From Salvator merianae (taxonomy: Eukaryota > Chordata > Lepidosauria > Squamata > Teiidae), in the NCBI GenBank assembly GCA_003586115.2, contig QVOM02000103.1:2666001-2730000 (forward strand): a stretch of 64,000 nucleotides of DNA, written 5' to 3'. Shown here one piece after another: positions 1 to 11,205 of this stretch. Numbering within the stretch: the stretch's first letter is position 1; every line of letters begins with the position of its first letter. The notes beneath the pieces are model-generated. The model searched no databases. It saw nothing but the letters and a program-made list of their open reading frames with translations, and was not told the DNA's origin. Both the position numbers and the translations under genes were made by a program.

Positions 1-513
1 TGCCAGGAAGAAATTAAAGGCTTCCTCCACTTCCATCTGCTGATTAAACCAAAAAACAGACTGCACCTGTTTGGGGGTGAAGTCCTCTTGCCCCAACAGA
101 GAACCCACTCAGTATCAGTTTTGTCAGTGGCAGCACAAAGCTACATAGTGGGACACATGCCACTGTGGATGTCTCGGGGGAGGTGAGGCAGAATCCATTT
201 GCTGGCCATTAACTACACTATCATGATAATAGAGCCCCCACATGTTCTCCCCCCATGTTTCCTCCTCTCCCTGCTCTTGCACTACTCTTAAATTGCACAA
301 CTGTGCAAAAGTGCAACACAATGGAGCAGAAATCTCCATATGCCCTTTAAGAAGCTTAATTGTGTGGTACATGTGGTATTAAAGTTCTGCTTGGGTAGAT
401 ACAGGCTGGAGGGGGTAGAAGGAGCAAACAGCAAATGACTAGTAACGCCGCCAAGTGAATCCATGTTCTGAGACAGCAGCGGGTACATACAGAGGGTAGA
501 ACTTTATTTGCTT

Positions 514-763
514 GCCCCTGTGAAGTAAAGATTTGAATGTTGGGACTGCAACCACTTACTGACTGCATGGGTAGGAGAATCTGGCAAGGGATGGAGGCAG
601 AAAAGATACACTTTCCCCATACTAAGCACGGGAAACATCAATGTGCGAAGAAGCAAGTCCGAATTGAGTCCATGTTAAAATGCAAATGTGGGAATGATCA
701 GAAGATGAACTCAGTTCTAGTACTCTTCTGATACGGATTAAAGTTAGGATGTTGGACCACGCC
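514..763 (+). repeat. Dispersed 250-bp repeat, copy 1
   Basis: Matches 3944-4192 in the same orientation almost without gaps. Both run from CCCCTGTGAAG through GGAATGATCA and GATGAACTCAG to TACGGATTAA and end near GATGTTGGAC. Many scattered substitutions show the two are old copies, not a recent duplication. No terminal inverted repeat, tail or target duplication was recognised, so the element class is unknown. Confidence 0.75.
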
Positions 764-3608
764 GTTTGAGTGCAACTGTACAAAGTGTACAATAAGCTTT
801 CTCCCTTTGTTGATTTTAGGACTTGTGTCTGCAAAGAGATGAAGGGATATTTCACAGTTCCTTGAGATCTTTTACTGGACTGCCTTTCTGCCTGCCTAAT
901 ATTGCTTTCTTTTGCAAACTTGCATCTCCACTGGAAGAATACTTTTGATCAAGAGAAATTAGTTCTCTGATTTAATACTTTGTTGCTGTCTTGGGGGGGA
1001 GACCAATGATACGATCTTGCTTGCATGCTGCTATTATGAATCTCTCTGTTCCATCTATGTTTGTGCATAGGGATGGGATAAGTATGTAAACTCTCTCCCA
1101 ACAGGACAGGTCTGCATCGCCTGCCTGCCCTGGGCAAAAAATGAAAGTCATTGCCGCCAGTGTTGCTGCTGTGTCCATACAGACACCTTTTGACTGCTAT
1201 TCCAGAATTCCGCCTCCACTGCATGAGCAAACTTTCTTTCCAGCATTCGAGGACAAGTGCGTTCAGGGCACTTCAGGCATCCAGCTGGTGATGGTGTGAT
1301 TCAGGCAGAAGAGAATTACTGTAGTTCTAATTAAATATGGGTATTGTATATGTATGAACACTATATATGATCAGTTCCATTTCAAATGGGATGGGAGTGG
1401 CTGTAGAGTTGTTGCCTGAAAAACAGAGGATTGCTGGTTCAATCCTCAACATCTCCTGATAAGGGCGGATGTCATGGTTGAGTCTTTGAAGATGCCTGGA
1501 GATAGGCTGGACTGAATGGTACTGAAGGACAACAGAAGCTTAGGAATAAGTTTTCTTTAAATGAGTGAGATTTGGAAAAGAATCACTTTCAAAAACAACT
1601 ACCAGGCTCTGGTAGTGCAAGTGAAATAATTTGCAAGTGTAGCATTTGGTGGTGATTTTACCTTTAAAAAAAAAGAAAAGAAAAGTAAAAAGGCTTTTCT
1701 TAATTTCTTTCCTAGTCCTTTAGTGAGATTTCAGTTGCTGGGCTGTTATCACGGGCACAGAACTGTTGAATGTATGCATATATTTGTGTCCTCCTCTGCA
1801 GAAAATACTTCTAGGACTGTGTTGCGTGTGAGTTGTTTGGAAAGCAAAAATATCAGCTACTGTGCTCCTTTGTGGATGGCGAAAGATTTTGTTACAATTG
1901 TGAGGACGAGAGGGAACAAAAGGAAGTCACAATGGAAGTATACGTAGTGAGTTCTTCTTGGCACAGAGGAAATTTTACAAAGATAAATGACTTTGTATCC
2001 ATTTGGAATGATTTTCCATAGTGAAGGCAATGGGGGCTTTTTATAGTCATCTGGGTAATTTGCATACATTCATACCATAAAGCTCCAATATTCTGTTGGG
2101 GGCTCTGCTATTTCTGCAAAGTTATTCATTCAGTGTTTGCAGCCAGATTGATTAATGAATTACCAGATCTTGCATAAAATGACTTGGCCTGACTTTTAAA
2201 CAGCCCCTGATGTTTTCTTTGCAAAGTCTTGTGACTGCTTTTAATGGGTTTCTAGGGGTATGAACCTCCTGCGGAGCTTTCTGAGCTGGTCTCTGCCAGT
2301 ATGTTTAGAGAGATGTATGTGCATGCATGTGTATGTGTGCGGTGTTAATTCTGCTTTGTAAAATTCCCCAAAACTAGTAGCCCGAGGCAGGCTTTTTAAG
2401 GAGATAAAATCTTGGGGAAGCAGTCCTAGTGGTTAGGACCCTTCTATGCCAATTCAACATGATTTATCGCAGCCATCTATTCTGCACAACAGCCAGGAAG
2501 GTGAGATGCCCAGTGTTACAAAAATGCATAACTGGTACTCTGAACTTTGAAGGAAAGCCTCTGAGCTATTTGCAAAGTGCTGGTGCTTAGTGAATACTAA
2601 ATTACATTTAGGAAATAGTCTAGAGCCACCAGTTATACTTCATTTTTATTCTTGACACAGACACCTAAATCAGAGAACAGTAACATTTCAGAGATTATGG
2701 AAGCAGTTTGGTTATGTTCCAATGCTATAATAGGATCAGAATTTTAAGGCCCTTTTTTATTATTACCAATAGTCACTTAGTTTCTACTGCAGTGTACTTT
2801 GTAGGGAATTACAGCTTTTACTAAAAAGATTAAAATGCTATTATGCAAATGATTGCAGTATGTTATTATGTTTACAAATTAACATCCATGGCTCAACACA
2901 CAAATTAACTAACTATTCTATCTATATTATTAAGGATTTAATAAAGTAACTGTTGATAAAAATGAGAGAAGATTCAAATTGTTATTAGGAACTGATTGTG
3001 ATTTAACTGTGGACTTAACCCCACTACCACCAAACACTTTGTGTTTCATGTTCTAGATGGTGTAATGGCCAAATAAAACTCATAGGGTACTTAGAGAAAC
3101 TGAAGGTGGAGCAGAGGGCATATCCAAGTGTCTGAGGTCTCTGAAGGCATAAATAAATTGGATTTTTAGATTATATGGTAGCATAAATTGAAGGATGACA
3201 TAAAGGGTTATCGTGAACAAATGTGTTGAATGTGATAAGCGAGATATTGAAATCATAATCACTATGTATGAAATGTTTTACTTCATTTTAAAAACATAAT
3301 GCAATATAAACCCTTGCCTTCCTCTGCGTTGCACCATTATGAAATTGTGTGGCCAAAAAGACTTTGCTAAGGGATTGGAGGCAAAGAGATGGTTAGGATT
3401 AGTCCAAAGTGATCTTTTAGGCAGAATTAAAAAGTTGCAAATTCTAGCATTTCAGAAAAAAAGATGAGTGAAACAAAGAAATTAGATTAAAACTTCAAGG
3501 TCCTAGGAAATAAATGTATTTTATTTGAATATGTTGAAGAGTAAGGGAGAACTGGAAGCTTCTGTAGATTTAGAACAACAGTAAGCATTTTAAAAAGTCT
3601 GAGATACA
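764..3608. other. Intronic stretch, one SINE relic
   Basis: AT-rich intronic sequence. Apart from the SINE relic at 1388-1540 I see no recognisable repeat, gene or RNA. At the right edge, from 3609, the sequence enters a TIR-A-like terminus (CCCTTTCTGCACTTAGGCC). Confidence 0.5.
1388..1540 (+). mobile_element. Diverged tRNA-derived SINE relic
   Basis: A worn tRNA-like head. GGAGTGGCTGTAGAG near 1395-1409 is A-box-like, and GGTTCAATCC at 1436-1445 is a good B box, with the spacing expected of a pol III promoter. It is followed by CATCTCC and a body that resembles the SINE common in squamates, where a similar tRNA head precedes CCCCGGCATCTCC. No target duplication is visible. It is a different family from the SINEs at 25.2 and 35.7 kb. 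Confidence 0.55.
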
Positions 3609-3943
3609 GGCCCTTTCTGCACTTAGGCCGCATTCCAGCATGGCATTTAATCAGTTTACAGACTGTCTTCAGTTCCCACTGGCCTGACATGATCTTGCTT
3701 TTCTGTAGTTTTTCTGGACTAAATTGATGACATATGGACTACTTTGTATTCGGATTTAACAAGTTTGCAAGCTGTTCCAGATCGCTAGCCCGCTTTACTT
3801 TGCAATGTGAGAACACGGAAAGAGACTATTTGTGAGGAACTATAGTTTTTGGAGGCATGCAGAGGGAGGGCTTCCCATTTCCTGCAGTCCAATGACAAAA
3901 TTTGTGGGTGGGCAGGAATCACAGTAGTTCCTGCTGCCTCCCA

Positions 3944-4192
3944 CCCCTGTGAAGTCAAGATTTGAATGCTGGGACTGTAGCCAATCACTGACTGCACAGG
4001 GAGGGGAATCTGGTGAGGGGTGGAGGCAGAAAAGGTACAGTTTCCCTGTGGCATGCACAGGAAACATCAGTGTGAGAATGAGCAAGTCCAGATTGAGTCT
4101 GTGTTAAAATGTAAATGTGGGAATGATCAAAAGATGAACTCAGTCCTTGTACTCTTCCGATACGGATTAAATTTATGATGTTGGACTACGCC
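3944..4192 (+). repeat. Dispersed 250-bp repeat, copy 2
   Basis: Second copy of the repeat at 514-763, same strand and nearly the same length. It lies between a TIR-A-like terminus at 3609-3655 and the TIR-A core at 4200-4640, so it may have inserted into a larger TIR-A element or sit between two fragments. Confidence 0.75.
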
Positions 4193-4199
4193 CTACTGT

Positions 4200-4640
4200 A
4201 AGACCAGAACAAGAAGAGTTTTAGGGTCCTCCACACGCAGGGATAAGGGAAGCTATGTCACCTCTTAGTATGTTCTGTCTCCACAGGACAGACCGTAGAG
4301 CAGTCTAGGGTGCTTAAAATGGCATCCTGGTTCAGTTTACATTTCCAGTATACCACGGTGGACCCATTTCAGCAGTGCAACAAGGCCCACACCCTAAATT
4401 GGGCCTTCAGGAGCTTTGAAGGCCAGAAACTTTTGTTCCTGGCCTTTGGAGCATTCAGAGCTCCCCTGTGCCAGCTCTGAAGCTGGTGTGAACTTCAAAG
4501 CCAGTGCAGTGCCTGGCATGGAAAAGGCCATTTTAGTGTGAATGCCTGTTCTGCATCAGTAGCACTCCATCCCAGATTATGTATTCTGATATGGGGTGGC
4601 CTGCTCTGTACCGGATTAAGCCAGGTAAGTGCAGAAATGG
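4200..4640 (+). mobile_element. TIR-A DNA transposon copy
   Basis: Contains the family core GGACCCATTTCAGCAGTGC and the dyad region around AACTTTTGTTCCTGGCC. It ends with AAGTGCAGAAATGG (4626-4639), an inverted copy of the CCTTTCTGCACTT terminus. Related cores occur near 7251, 16314, 37563, 42870, 44388, 49559 and 50130. It has no coding capacity, so it would be a non-autonomous element. The left end is unclear; the terminus at 3609 could belong to it with an insertion between. Confidence 0.5.
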
Positions 4641-4789
4641 AGACAGAACTGGGATAAGGACTTTCTAAGAATAAAAATCTATAATGCAGGATAATGACAA
4701 TAACAACAGTACCTTTTTAGATGAAAGAGGACTCCCAAAAGAAAAGATGAAGTCAAGGTGTAGAAAGTTTTACTCTAGCAAAGGGTGCC

Positions 4790-4937
4790 ATTCAGGCCTT
4801 TTCTGCATATATGTGTGCTGTTCCGCGACACGGTGGGTTGCCCTGTTCCAGAACAAGCAACCCATCACAAACTTGCCAGTGGAAGAGTACAGGGCTGTCT
4901 GCATTTGGAATAAGGGGCAGTGCAGAAAGGACCTGAG
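4790..4937. mobile_element. Short TIR-A-like foldback element
   Basis: Left end TCAGGCCTTTTCTGCA and right end TGCAGAAAGGACCTGA are inverted copies of one another with a mismatch. Inside, GGGTTGCC and the inverted GCAACCC flank CTGTTCCAGAACAA as an inner stem. About 148 bp, no coding capacity. It looks like a short MITE of the TIR-A group. Confidence 0.55.
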
Positions 4938-5830
4938 ATCCTGCCACCCTGATCAGATGATTAGGTTGTCAATGTTTTAAAAAACTGTTTACTGTGCTAC
5001 CCATTTAAGCTTCAAACTGGCAAGTCCTTGGATCAAACATAGCTTCTGACAGAAAATCATTATTTGGCAACAGGCTAGTAGGAAATACTCAGCCTTGGCT
5101 GTCAGGAGGCATCCACATGGCCAATGGCTGTCTGGAATGAGACCAAGGAGCATAGTGGCTGTATATTGCCACACCTGCAGCCCTCTTCAGAGTTCAGAAA
5201 CTGACCTTTGAGGTCACCTGTTTGCAGGCTGGAAAAAAATAACACCAATGGTAGGTGCTGCCCTCCGACTGCTGCTGCTGCTGTTGCAGAGAGACGGTGG
5301 CAGCGGAAGGGGTCACTCAACTGCCTCATTCTCTGTCTTCTCTCATTAATGTCTGGACAGAAAGTAGCCCACTTCTTAGTCCATTATATGGTTATCCCTT
5401 CATGGGGCTGGGTAGAGGCTTTGAACCTGGGGAACTTTCATTTCCTGGCTTCATAGTTGCAGTGGCGGGAGGTTCTGGGCTGGCAAATAGTGCACCTTCC
5501 TCCTCTATGGCCGAATGATGTGCTTCTGATGCTTAGGTACCCCTTTTTGGCACCATGTGACATCAGCCTCAGTTGTAATATAGACCAATATTGCCCTATA
5601 GAGAGATCAATTTTGGAAGACAGGGGACAGAAAACTGTTTGCAAACTGACTATCTAGAGTGTCCTGGACTATATTTCTGCTTTTCTCTTTTTGATAGGGT
5701 ACATGAATCATGCCCATTTTGTCACAAATACAGGCACTTTCCCTCTTATACTGTATTTTATGAGTTCAGAGTAATTCTATAATTATTTCAATCTTGTACT
5801 GCACTGTAGCTTTTCTTTGAGCCAGTTATA

Positions 5831-6037
5831 GGCTGTGTTCAGACATAACAAAAGAGGTGCCTCAGAGGCACCTCATAGAGACAGTGTGTGGCACTCATGT
5901 TCCCAGGTCTTCTCTAATCCACCTTTTCTAGAATAGAATGTTCATGAGAAAGGGGAGGGGCAGACTAGTGTGTGACAATCCCACCTCAAAGCTGTCTCTG
6001 AGCCACCTCAGAGGTGTTTTTGTGTGTGATTACAGCC
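5831..6037. mobile_element. Short inverted-repeat element (MITE-like)
   Basis: Left end GGCTGTGTTCAGACATAACA pairs, with mismatches, with the right end TGTGTGTGATTACAGCC. Further in, CAGAGGTG-type blocks and AGAGACAG / CTGTCTCT also pair. Positions 5854-5874 form a perfect 21-base palindrome, GAGGTGCCTC A GAGGCACCTC. ATA flanks both sides, which could be a 3-bp target duplication but may be chance. Confidence 0.55.
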
Positions 6038-6647
6038 ATAGTATGTTGCTTCCAACCTGCAGGGCTGCATTTTAGTCCAGTTCTGCTTCTCAGGATTTGG
6101 TGGGCTTATGACAGAAGGAAGAGTGTTTGGAGGGATCTGGAATGAAAGGGGAAAGACACATTTGGACACATTTGCTCCTTTATCCTGTTTTCAGGAAGCA
6201 AGGACATTTATGGGCAGTTTAGGTGATAGCAGCCAGCTTGCTTAGAGTGAAAGATAGGAAAAATTTCAAAACAGAACGAGCAAAAGTACTGATGTACTCT
6301 CGGAGCAGCAATTGCTTCCTGTAAAATGACCGATATAGATATGTTTTTTTGTACTCTAAAGACTTTCAGTGTAAACCTACCCTTGGTCATGCTGACTACG
6401 GTATGTAAGATAAGGAGGTTACGCTGGATTTCATAGCCCATGAGTGCTAGCCAGAATGGTTTAAAGACAATGGAGTGATGGAAGAGATAGTACTGCAACA
6501 TTTTGAAAGCTACAAGATAGCTGTTTCAGGAGATGAGGAGTTATGTATCTTACTTTTACAGGAGAATAATAATTTGAAAAGTTGTCAAAGGGTAGCCCTA
6601 CGCTTGCCACACTTTCTTAGAGAATGACAAGAAATGAGGAGGTGTTT

Positions 6648-7023
6648 TTCTTTCTGTATTTATATTTTTAGCCCACCCCTATACCCAAAGACCTCACAAT
6701 AAAATCAACTGTAAGTACAGTTTTAGCCATTTTATCTGTAACAGTGTGTGAGAGGGGGATTCTGTTCCCTCAGCCAATGACCAGGGTAAAGAGGTGCATC
6801 TTCACCTGGCATCTGAATGCATGCAGTGAGAGTGTCTGATGGATCTCAGAGGGGAGACTATTCCATAGTCTGGGGGCTATCACTAAGAAGGCTCTCTCAC
6901 CTGTCCCCATCCTTTTGACTTCTGTGCAAAGAGGGCCCCACCAGCAGTTCTCAGGATGCAAACAGGTCTGCATGGGAGGTGTTGTTTCTTTAGATATTTG
7001 GGGTCCAAGCCATCTGTTAGTAT
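6648..7023 (-). mobile_element. L2/CR1-type LINE 3' fragment
   Basis: Read on the minus strand, it encodes GERAFLVIAPRLWNSLPSEI and then SLHAFRCQVKMHLFT, the C-terminal end typical of many vertebrate non-LTR retrotransposon ORF2 proteins (the WNSLP motif). Downstream on that strand (6650-6720) is a tail resembling the usual L2/CR1-like 3' end, with GGGGTGGGCTAAAAATATAAA. The copy is 5'-truncated and worn. The exact clade cannot be fixed by eye. Confidence 0.7.
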
Positions 7024-7026
7024 TTG

Positions 7027-7460
7027 AGGGCCTTTCTGCACTTGCTGACATTCCTTACCAGCAAGTGCACTAAAGGCTTCCCTTCCACATATTAGTGCAG
7101 AATTCAGGAGGCTCCGCCCACTGCCCTATCCACATAGAATGGAGTGCAATCCAGTTCAAGGGGACCTTGATCTGGATCAGCAGTAGTCCTCAATTTTAAA
7201 GACTACCAATGGAGCAGCATGGCCTAGTTTGTGTTCTGGACTCCAGAGGGACCCATTTCAGTAGTGCACCAAAACACACCATTAAAATGGGTTTCATTGG
7301 GACCCCAAGGCTAGGAATTTTTGTTCCTAGCCCTTTGGAGCCCAGACCCCAAGCTTTTGTGAGCTTCAGGCCACTACAGAGGCTGATTTGTATCAGCCTC
7401 TGGTACAACGATGCTGTTCCAGACCACAATGCGCTGTGGTCTGAACTAGCTTAACAGAGA
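7027..7460 (+). mobile_element. TIR-A DNA transposon copy, one end clear
   Basis: Begins GGGCCTTTCTGCACTTGCTG and immediately folds back on CAGCAAGTGCACTAAAGGC (ending 7077), a local hairpin of the terminus. The family core follows: GGGACCCATTTCAGTAGTGC at 7249-7268, then TTTTTGTTCCTAGCCCTTTGG. The right terminus was not recognised. Confidence 0.5.
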
Positions 7461-9499
7461 GCAGGTTTTTTAAGTTAGCTATTCTGCATACAAATTAACG
7501 GTTTGCATACTGCTGTAATCTCATGGTGCTATGCTTTTCCTAACAGGGATGACATACTGGAATTATATGCTTTATATTTCACAGTAGGTCTTTTGAATAA
7601 GGTTTATTTTTTTTTCAAAACTATAGTCATAGAGTGGATTAGTCAGATTTTTATTTAATGTTTTTGTTTAATTCTGTGAGCTTCTTTCTGGACTCAAGGG
7701 TTTGCAGGTCACTAGAGTCCTGGTATTCAGCAGACTACTCTCCTATTCTTTGAATCTAAGAACATAGATGTTTCTGTTTTACTCAGTAACTACTGAGCCC
7801 TGTTCCTGGTAATTTCTAATAACTATATAGTTCTAGTCCCCAAATCTTCTCACTAGGCTTCAGGTAAGGATCTTTCTTGGTATGCTTGTGTTTGTATGCA
7901 AGGAAGAAGTAGAGGGAAGAGTAAATGAAGACAGTCAAGCAAATATTCAAAGAAAACATAATTTTGTAGTACATGTGTACTCCATACTCCAAACTGGATG
8001 ATGCTTTTCCATGAAAGCTAAAGGTATTGGCATGAATGCTTGATCAAGAAATATATATTGTTGCTAAAAGTGGAGGGGTGGGGGAAGGCTGGTTTGCTGT
8101 GGGCACAGAGAGCCTGTATTAGCCTTCCTGAACAGCCATCCTTTTCTGGGTACAGCAGCATCGTCCGCACAGTCGCCAAACCCTTGCTGAAGGCTCCAAC
8201 AATTTCTCTGTTGCTGAGTCTGGAAAAGAGCCAAGTTCTAAGCAAATGTCCCACTTCTGCCCTTACTTAGTGGGGAAAATGAAACCATGTTCCTCGTAGG
8301 TCCTTGCATGGAGGCTTGTGACCAGGACTTACCTTCCCCCAAGAAACAAAGCCGGTTTTAAAACTAAAGGTTATGTATTAAAAGACTCCTCCAAAAAAAA
8401 CAAAAAAACAAACAGAAAAGGCAATAGTAGATAACAGGCAGAGCAGCCCTGTCTGAAAATAGGATGTTCTTTATCAGTTCAAAAATAGAAAATGTTTGTT
8501 ACCTTTTCTTAGCCCCCCAAACTTCAAACACTTTCTAGCCATTCCTGGCTATACAATACTTAATTATTACAATTAAACATGGGGATTTTACTTCCCCCTC
8601 AGAGCAACCAGCCATACGTCTGCGTACATAACCTCCCCATTCAGCTCTTCTCACCATAATCCCTAGCTTGGCCCGCCTCCCAACTTTCTGTTAGCAGAGA
8701 ACAGGTACAAACCTGGCTCAGTCAGGAGAGTGTCTCAGCTCTCTTTGCACTCTGCTGATATGAATTCTGGGTGTTAACACACCTCTTGTTGGGAGTTATT
8801 TATATGAAAAAATGTTTTGTAATGATTTAAACAAATGAAAGTAGATTTAGGTGGATTAAAATAACTAAAATACCATTGATTTAAATTGATCAGTGTGGCC
8901 CATCAGTGTAGCATTGGAGTTTCAAATGCAGAATTTTATCATACTGACATTATGTATGCAGTTAGCCTCCCATAGTATGTTTAGTAACAATGACAGTGTG
9001 CTGCTTTAGTTTCAAGGTTTACTAAATAAAGGCATGGGTGGAGACAATGTGTCTCCAAAAACACTGTTAAAAATCTAGATAGCAGTGTGCTCTTCTGCCA
9101 GCAAACTTCACCTGTGTACTGCTGAACCCACTGCAATGCAGTTTACTTGTTTCAAACTAGTACTCCAATGTGGAAGTATTTTTTGCATTTTCCTGGTTCT
9201 GCAGATTGTATGTTCTGCTGTCATGTCCTTTTCAAACCCAGATGAAAGGTGGCATTCAGAGTTGGTTCACATCTTACTTTTGTTGATACAAGTCTGAACA
9301 AATTGCCCTTTTCCCTTTTCCCTGCCAGCTCTTGGCTAGGCTGACTCAATACAACTACTTTGAAAGCTTGTAATATGGTAGTATAAATGGCCTTATCCTG
9401 TTCCCTGACAGAAATATTCATCTTCTGTTTACTTTTGTATTTATATAATAGTTGTTTTCTAAAGAGCAAAAGGGCAGTAAATACTACTTTTCTCCTTCA

Positions 9500-9615
9500 G
9501 TTTAATTCACACAACAATGCTGTGGCTGGTCCAAGGGCAGGCCATGAACTTTCCATAGTCAAACAGAGATTTGAATCCTGGTTTCTCAAGTCCTAGTACA
9601 ACACCACAATATTTC
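9500..9615 (-). repeat. Possible worn SINE/LINE tail relic
   Basis: The segment with GGCTGGTCCAAGGGCAG, GATTTGAATCCTGGTTTCTC and TCCTAGTACAACACCACA follows the order of a repeat common in squamates: CCCAAGGTCACC, then GATTTGAACCCGGGTCTCC, then TCCAACACTCTAACC. That repeat is a tRNA-like head read in reverse. Divergence is high, so this is tentative. Confidence 0.35.
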
Positions 9616-11166
9616 CAGTGTAAAGTCTCACAATACTGCCATGTTAAAACCAAACATGCAATGTGCAGTCCTGTCAACCATTCTGTTGTAGATATTGGGA
9701 TTTTCTCCATCATGCCCAGGTTGAAGATATTCTAGCAGCAATGACAGAGGTAATGGTGAATGTGTGACAGTGGAACGGCTGGATTGCCAGAGGGTCTCAG
9801 CAGCTTCAGTTGGTTCTTGAATAGATCAACACAGAGACAACAGGCACTTGGAGCAGGAAGACTGGTCAGTAGTCTGACAGTACAGAGGCTTGCCTCAATG
9901 GCAAGTTTTCCAGATTGAAGGATCAGATAGCAGGTAATGCTTTAGGTTTGGCTTGCTGTTCAGGATTACCTTAGAATTATTCAAACCTGTAATAAAAATA
10001 TCCCTGCTTGAGCTGCCTGTATATGATGCCGGTGTATGGGGTAAGGAATCAGTCTGTGCCCTGCTGTGCACTTGGGTCAAGCTGCATACCTGACAGCACG
10101 AAGGGAAAGTTATATTCATCTAGGACAAGGCAGCTAAGCTAAAGTAAATGGATGAACATAATGTCTTGGCCCGTGTGTGCTGAAACAAACCCCTTGAGAA
10201 CACTGTGTACTTGCGAGCCAGATATCTAAATACAAACCAGAGTCAGCTGCCATACAAGCAAAAAATGTATTAGCCTCCTTTCTCATAGGTCATGGCAAAT
10301 TCACTTCGGTCACAGTTGCACTGCACATCTGTTTTAGTAAGATGCAACTTCTTAAGGTGGCATTTGGAATTTCATAAGCACACAAACAACCCAGCTATAA
10401 ATTGCTGCTGCTGGAGTTATTTTGAATAAGTGTATACTGTTTCGTAGTTATAATGCCGAGGCTTCATAATATTCACACTGAATATATAACACAGATCAGT
10501 TCAACAAGCATGAAATTGTATGTTGTCAGGTTGTCACATAAATTGAGCCATATTTCGTGTTACAGTAATATTGGACTAAATATTTTCTTCCCCTTAGAAA
10601 CAGCTTAGAGAGCCATGTAAAGAAAGGATAGGAAGTTCAGCCTGAAATGAACAGAGAAATTTGCTTCTGTTTTTGAAGAATATTTGCTCAGTCTGTGTAT
10701 TTATGCAGACAAATACATATTGGTTAAATGCCTACATTTGTATTTTTGCTCCCTTATGATTCCGCTTGTTGAGTATCCATATTATTATTTTTTTTAAGTT
10801 TCTTTTTTTTCAGTTTCACAGCAGTGCTAATTGCTAATAAATGCTGCAACTTGGTGAGGGCATGTGGATTCCTGACCCATCCCACTTAGCATTAATTTAT
10901 AGCAATACCATTACAGGATGCTAAAGATCACAGCTAAGTCTTACTTAACATTTCCCCTTTGTTCTCCCTTTTACTTGCGGTTTGCGTAATTCAGTACGTA
11001 TGAAGAAGTCTACTCTGGAAATGTTCTGGCAATCCTGGTCAGCATCCACAGGAAAATGCTGTCTTCAGTCAGTGCCATGTAGAGTCTTGGGCACGATATC
11101 AGAACTTGGGATACCCAGATTCAACTGTCAATTTTTGTGATAGTCAGTGCTACTAAGCTTCCCTGA

Positions 11167-11203
<37 letters not shown>
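11167..11203. repeat. (AT)n(GT)n microsatellite
   Basis: Six AT units followed by about 12-13 GT units, then GCATGCATATATG. It can adopt alternating purine-pyrimidine (Z-DNA-prone) structure. Confidence 0.9.

Positions 11204-11205
<2 letters not shown>

Noticed and set aside
5208..5518. Overlapping short open frames with a CTG/CTGCTG run
   Set aside because: Several frames overlap on both strands around a GC-richer patch, with no domain and no consistent splice sites.
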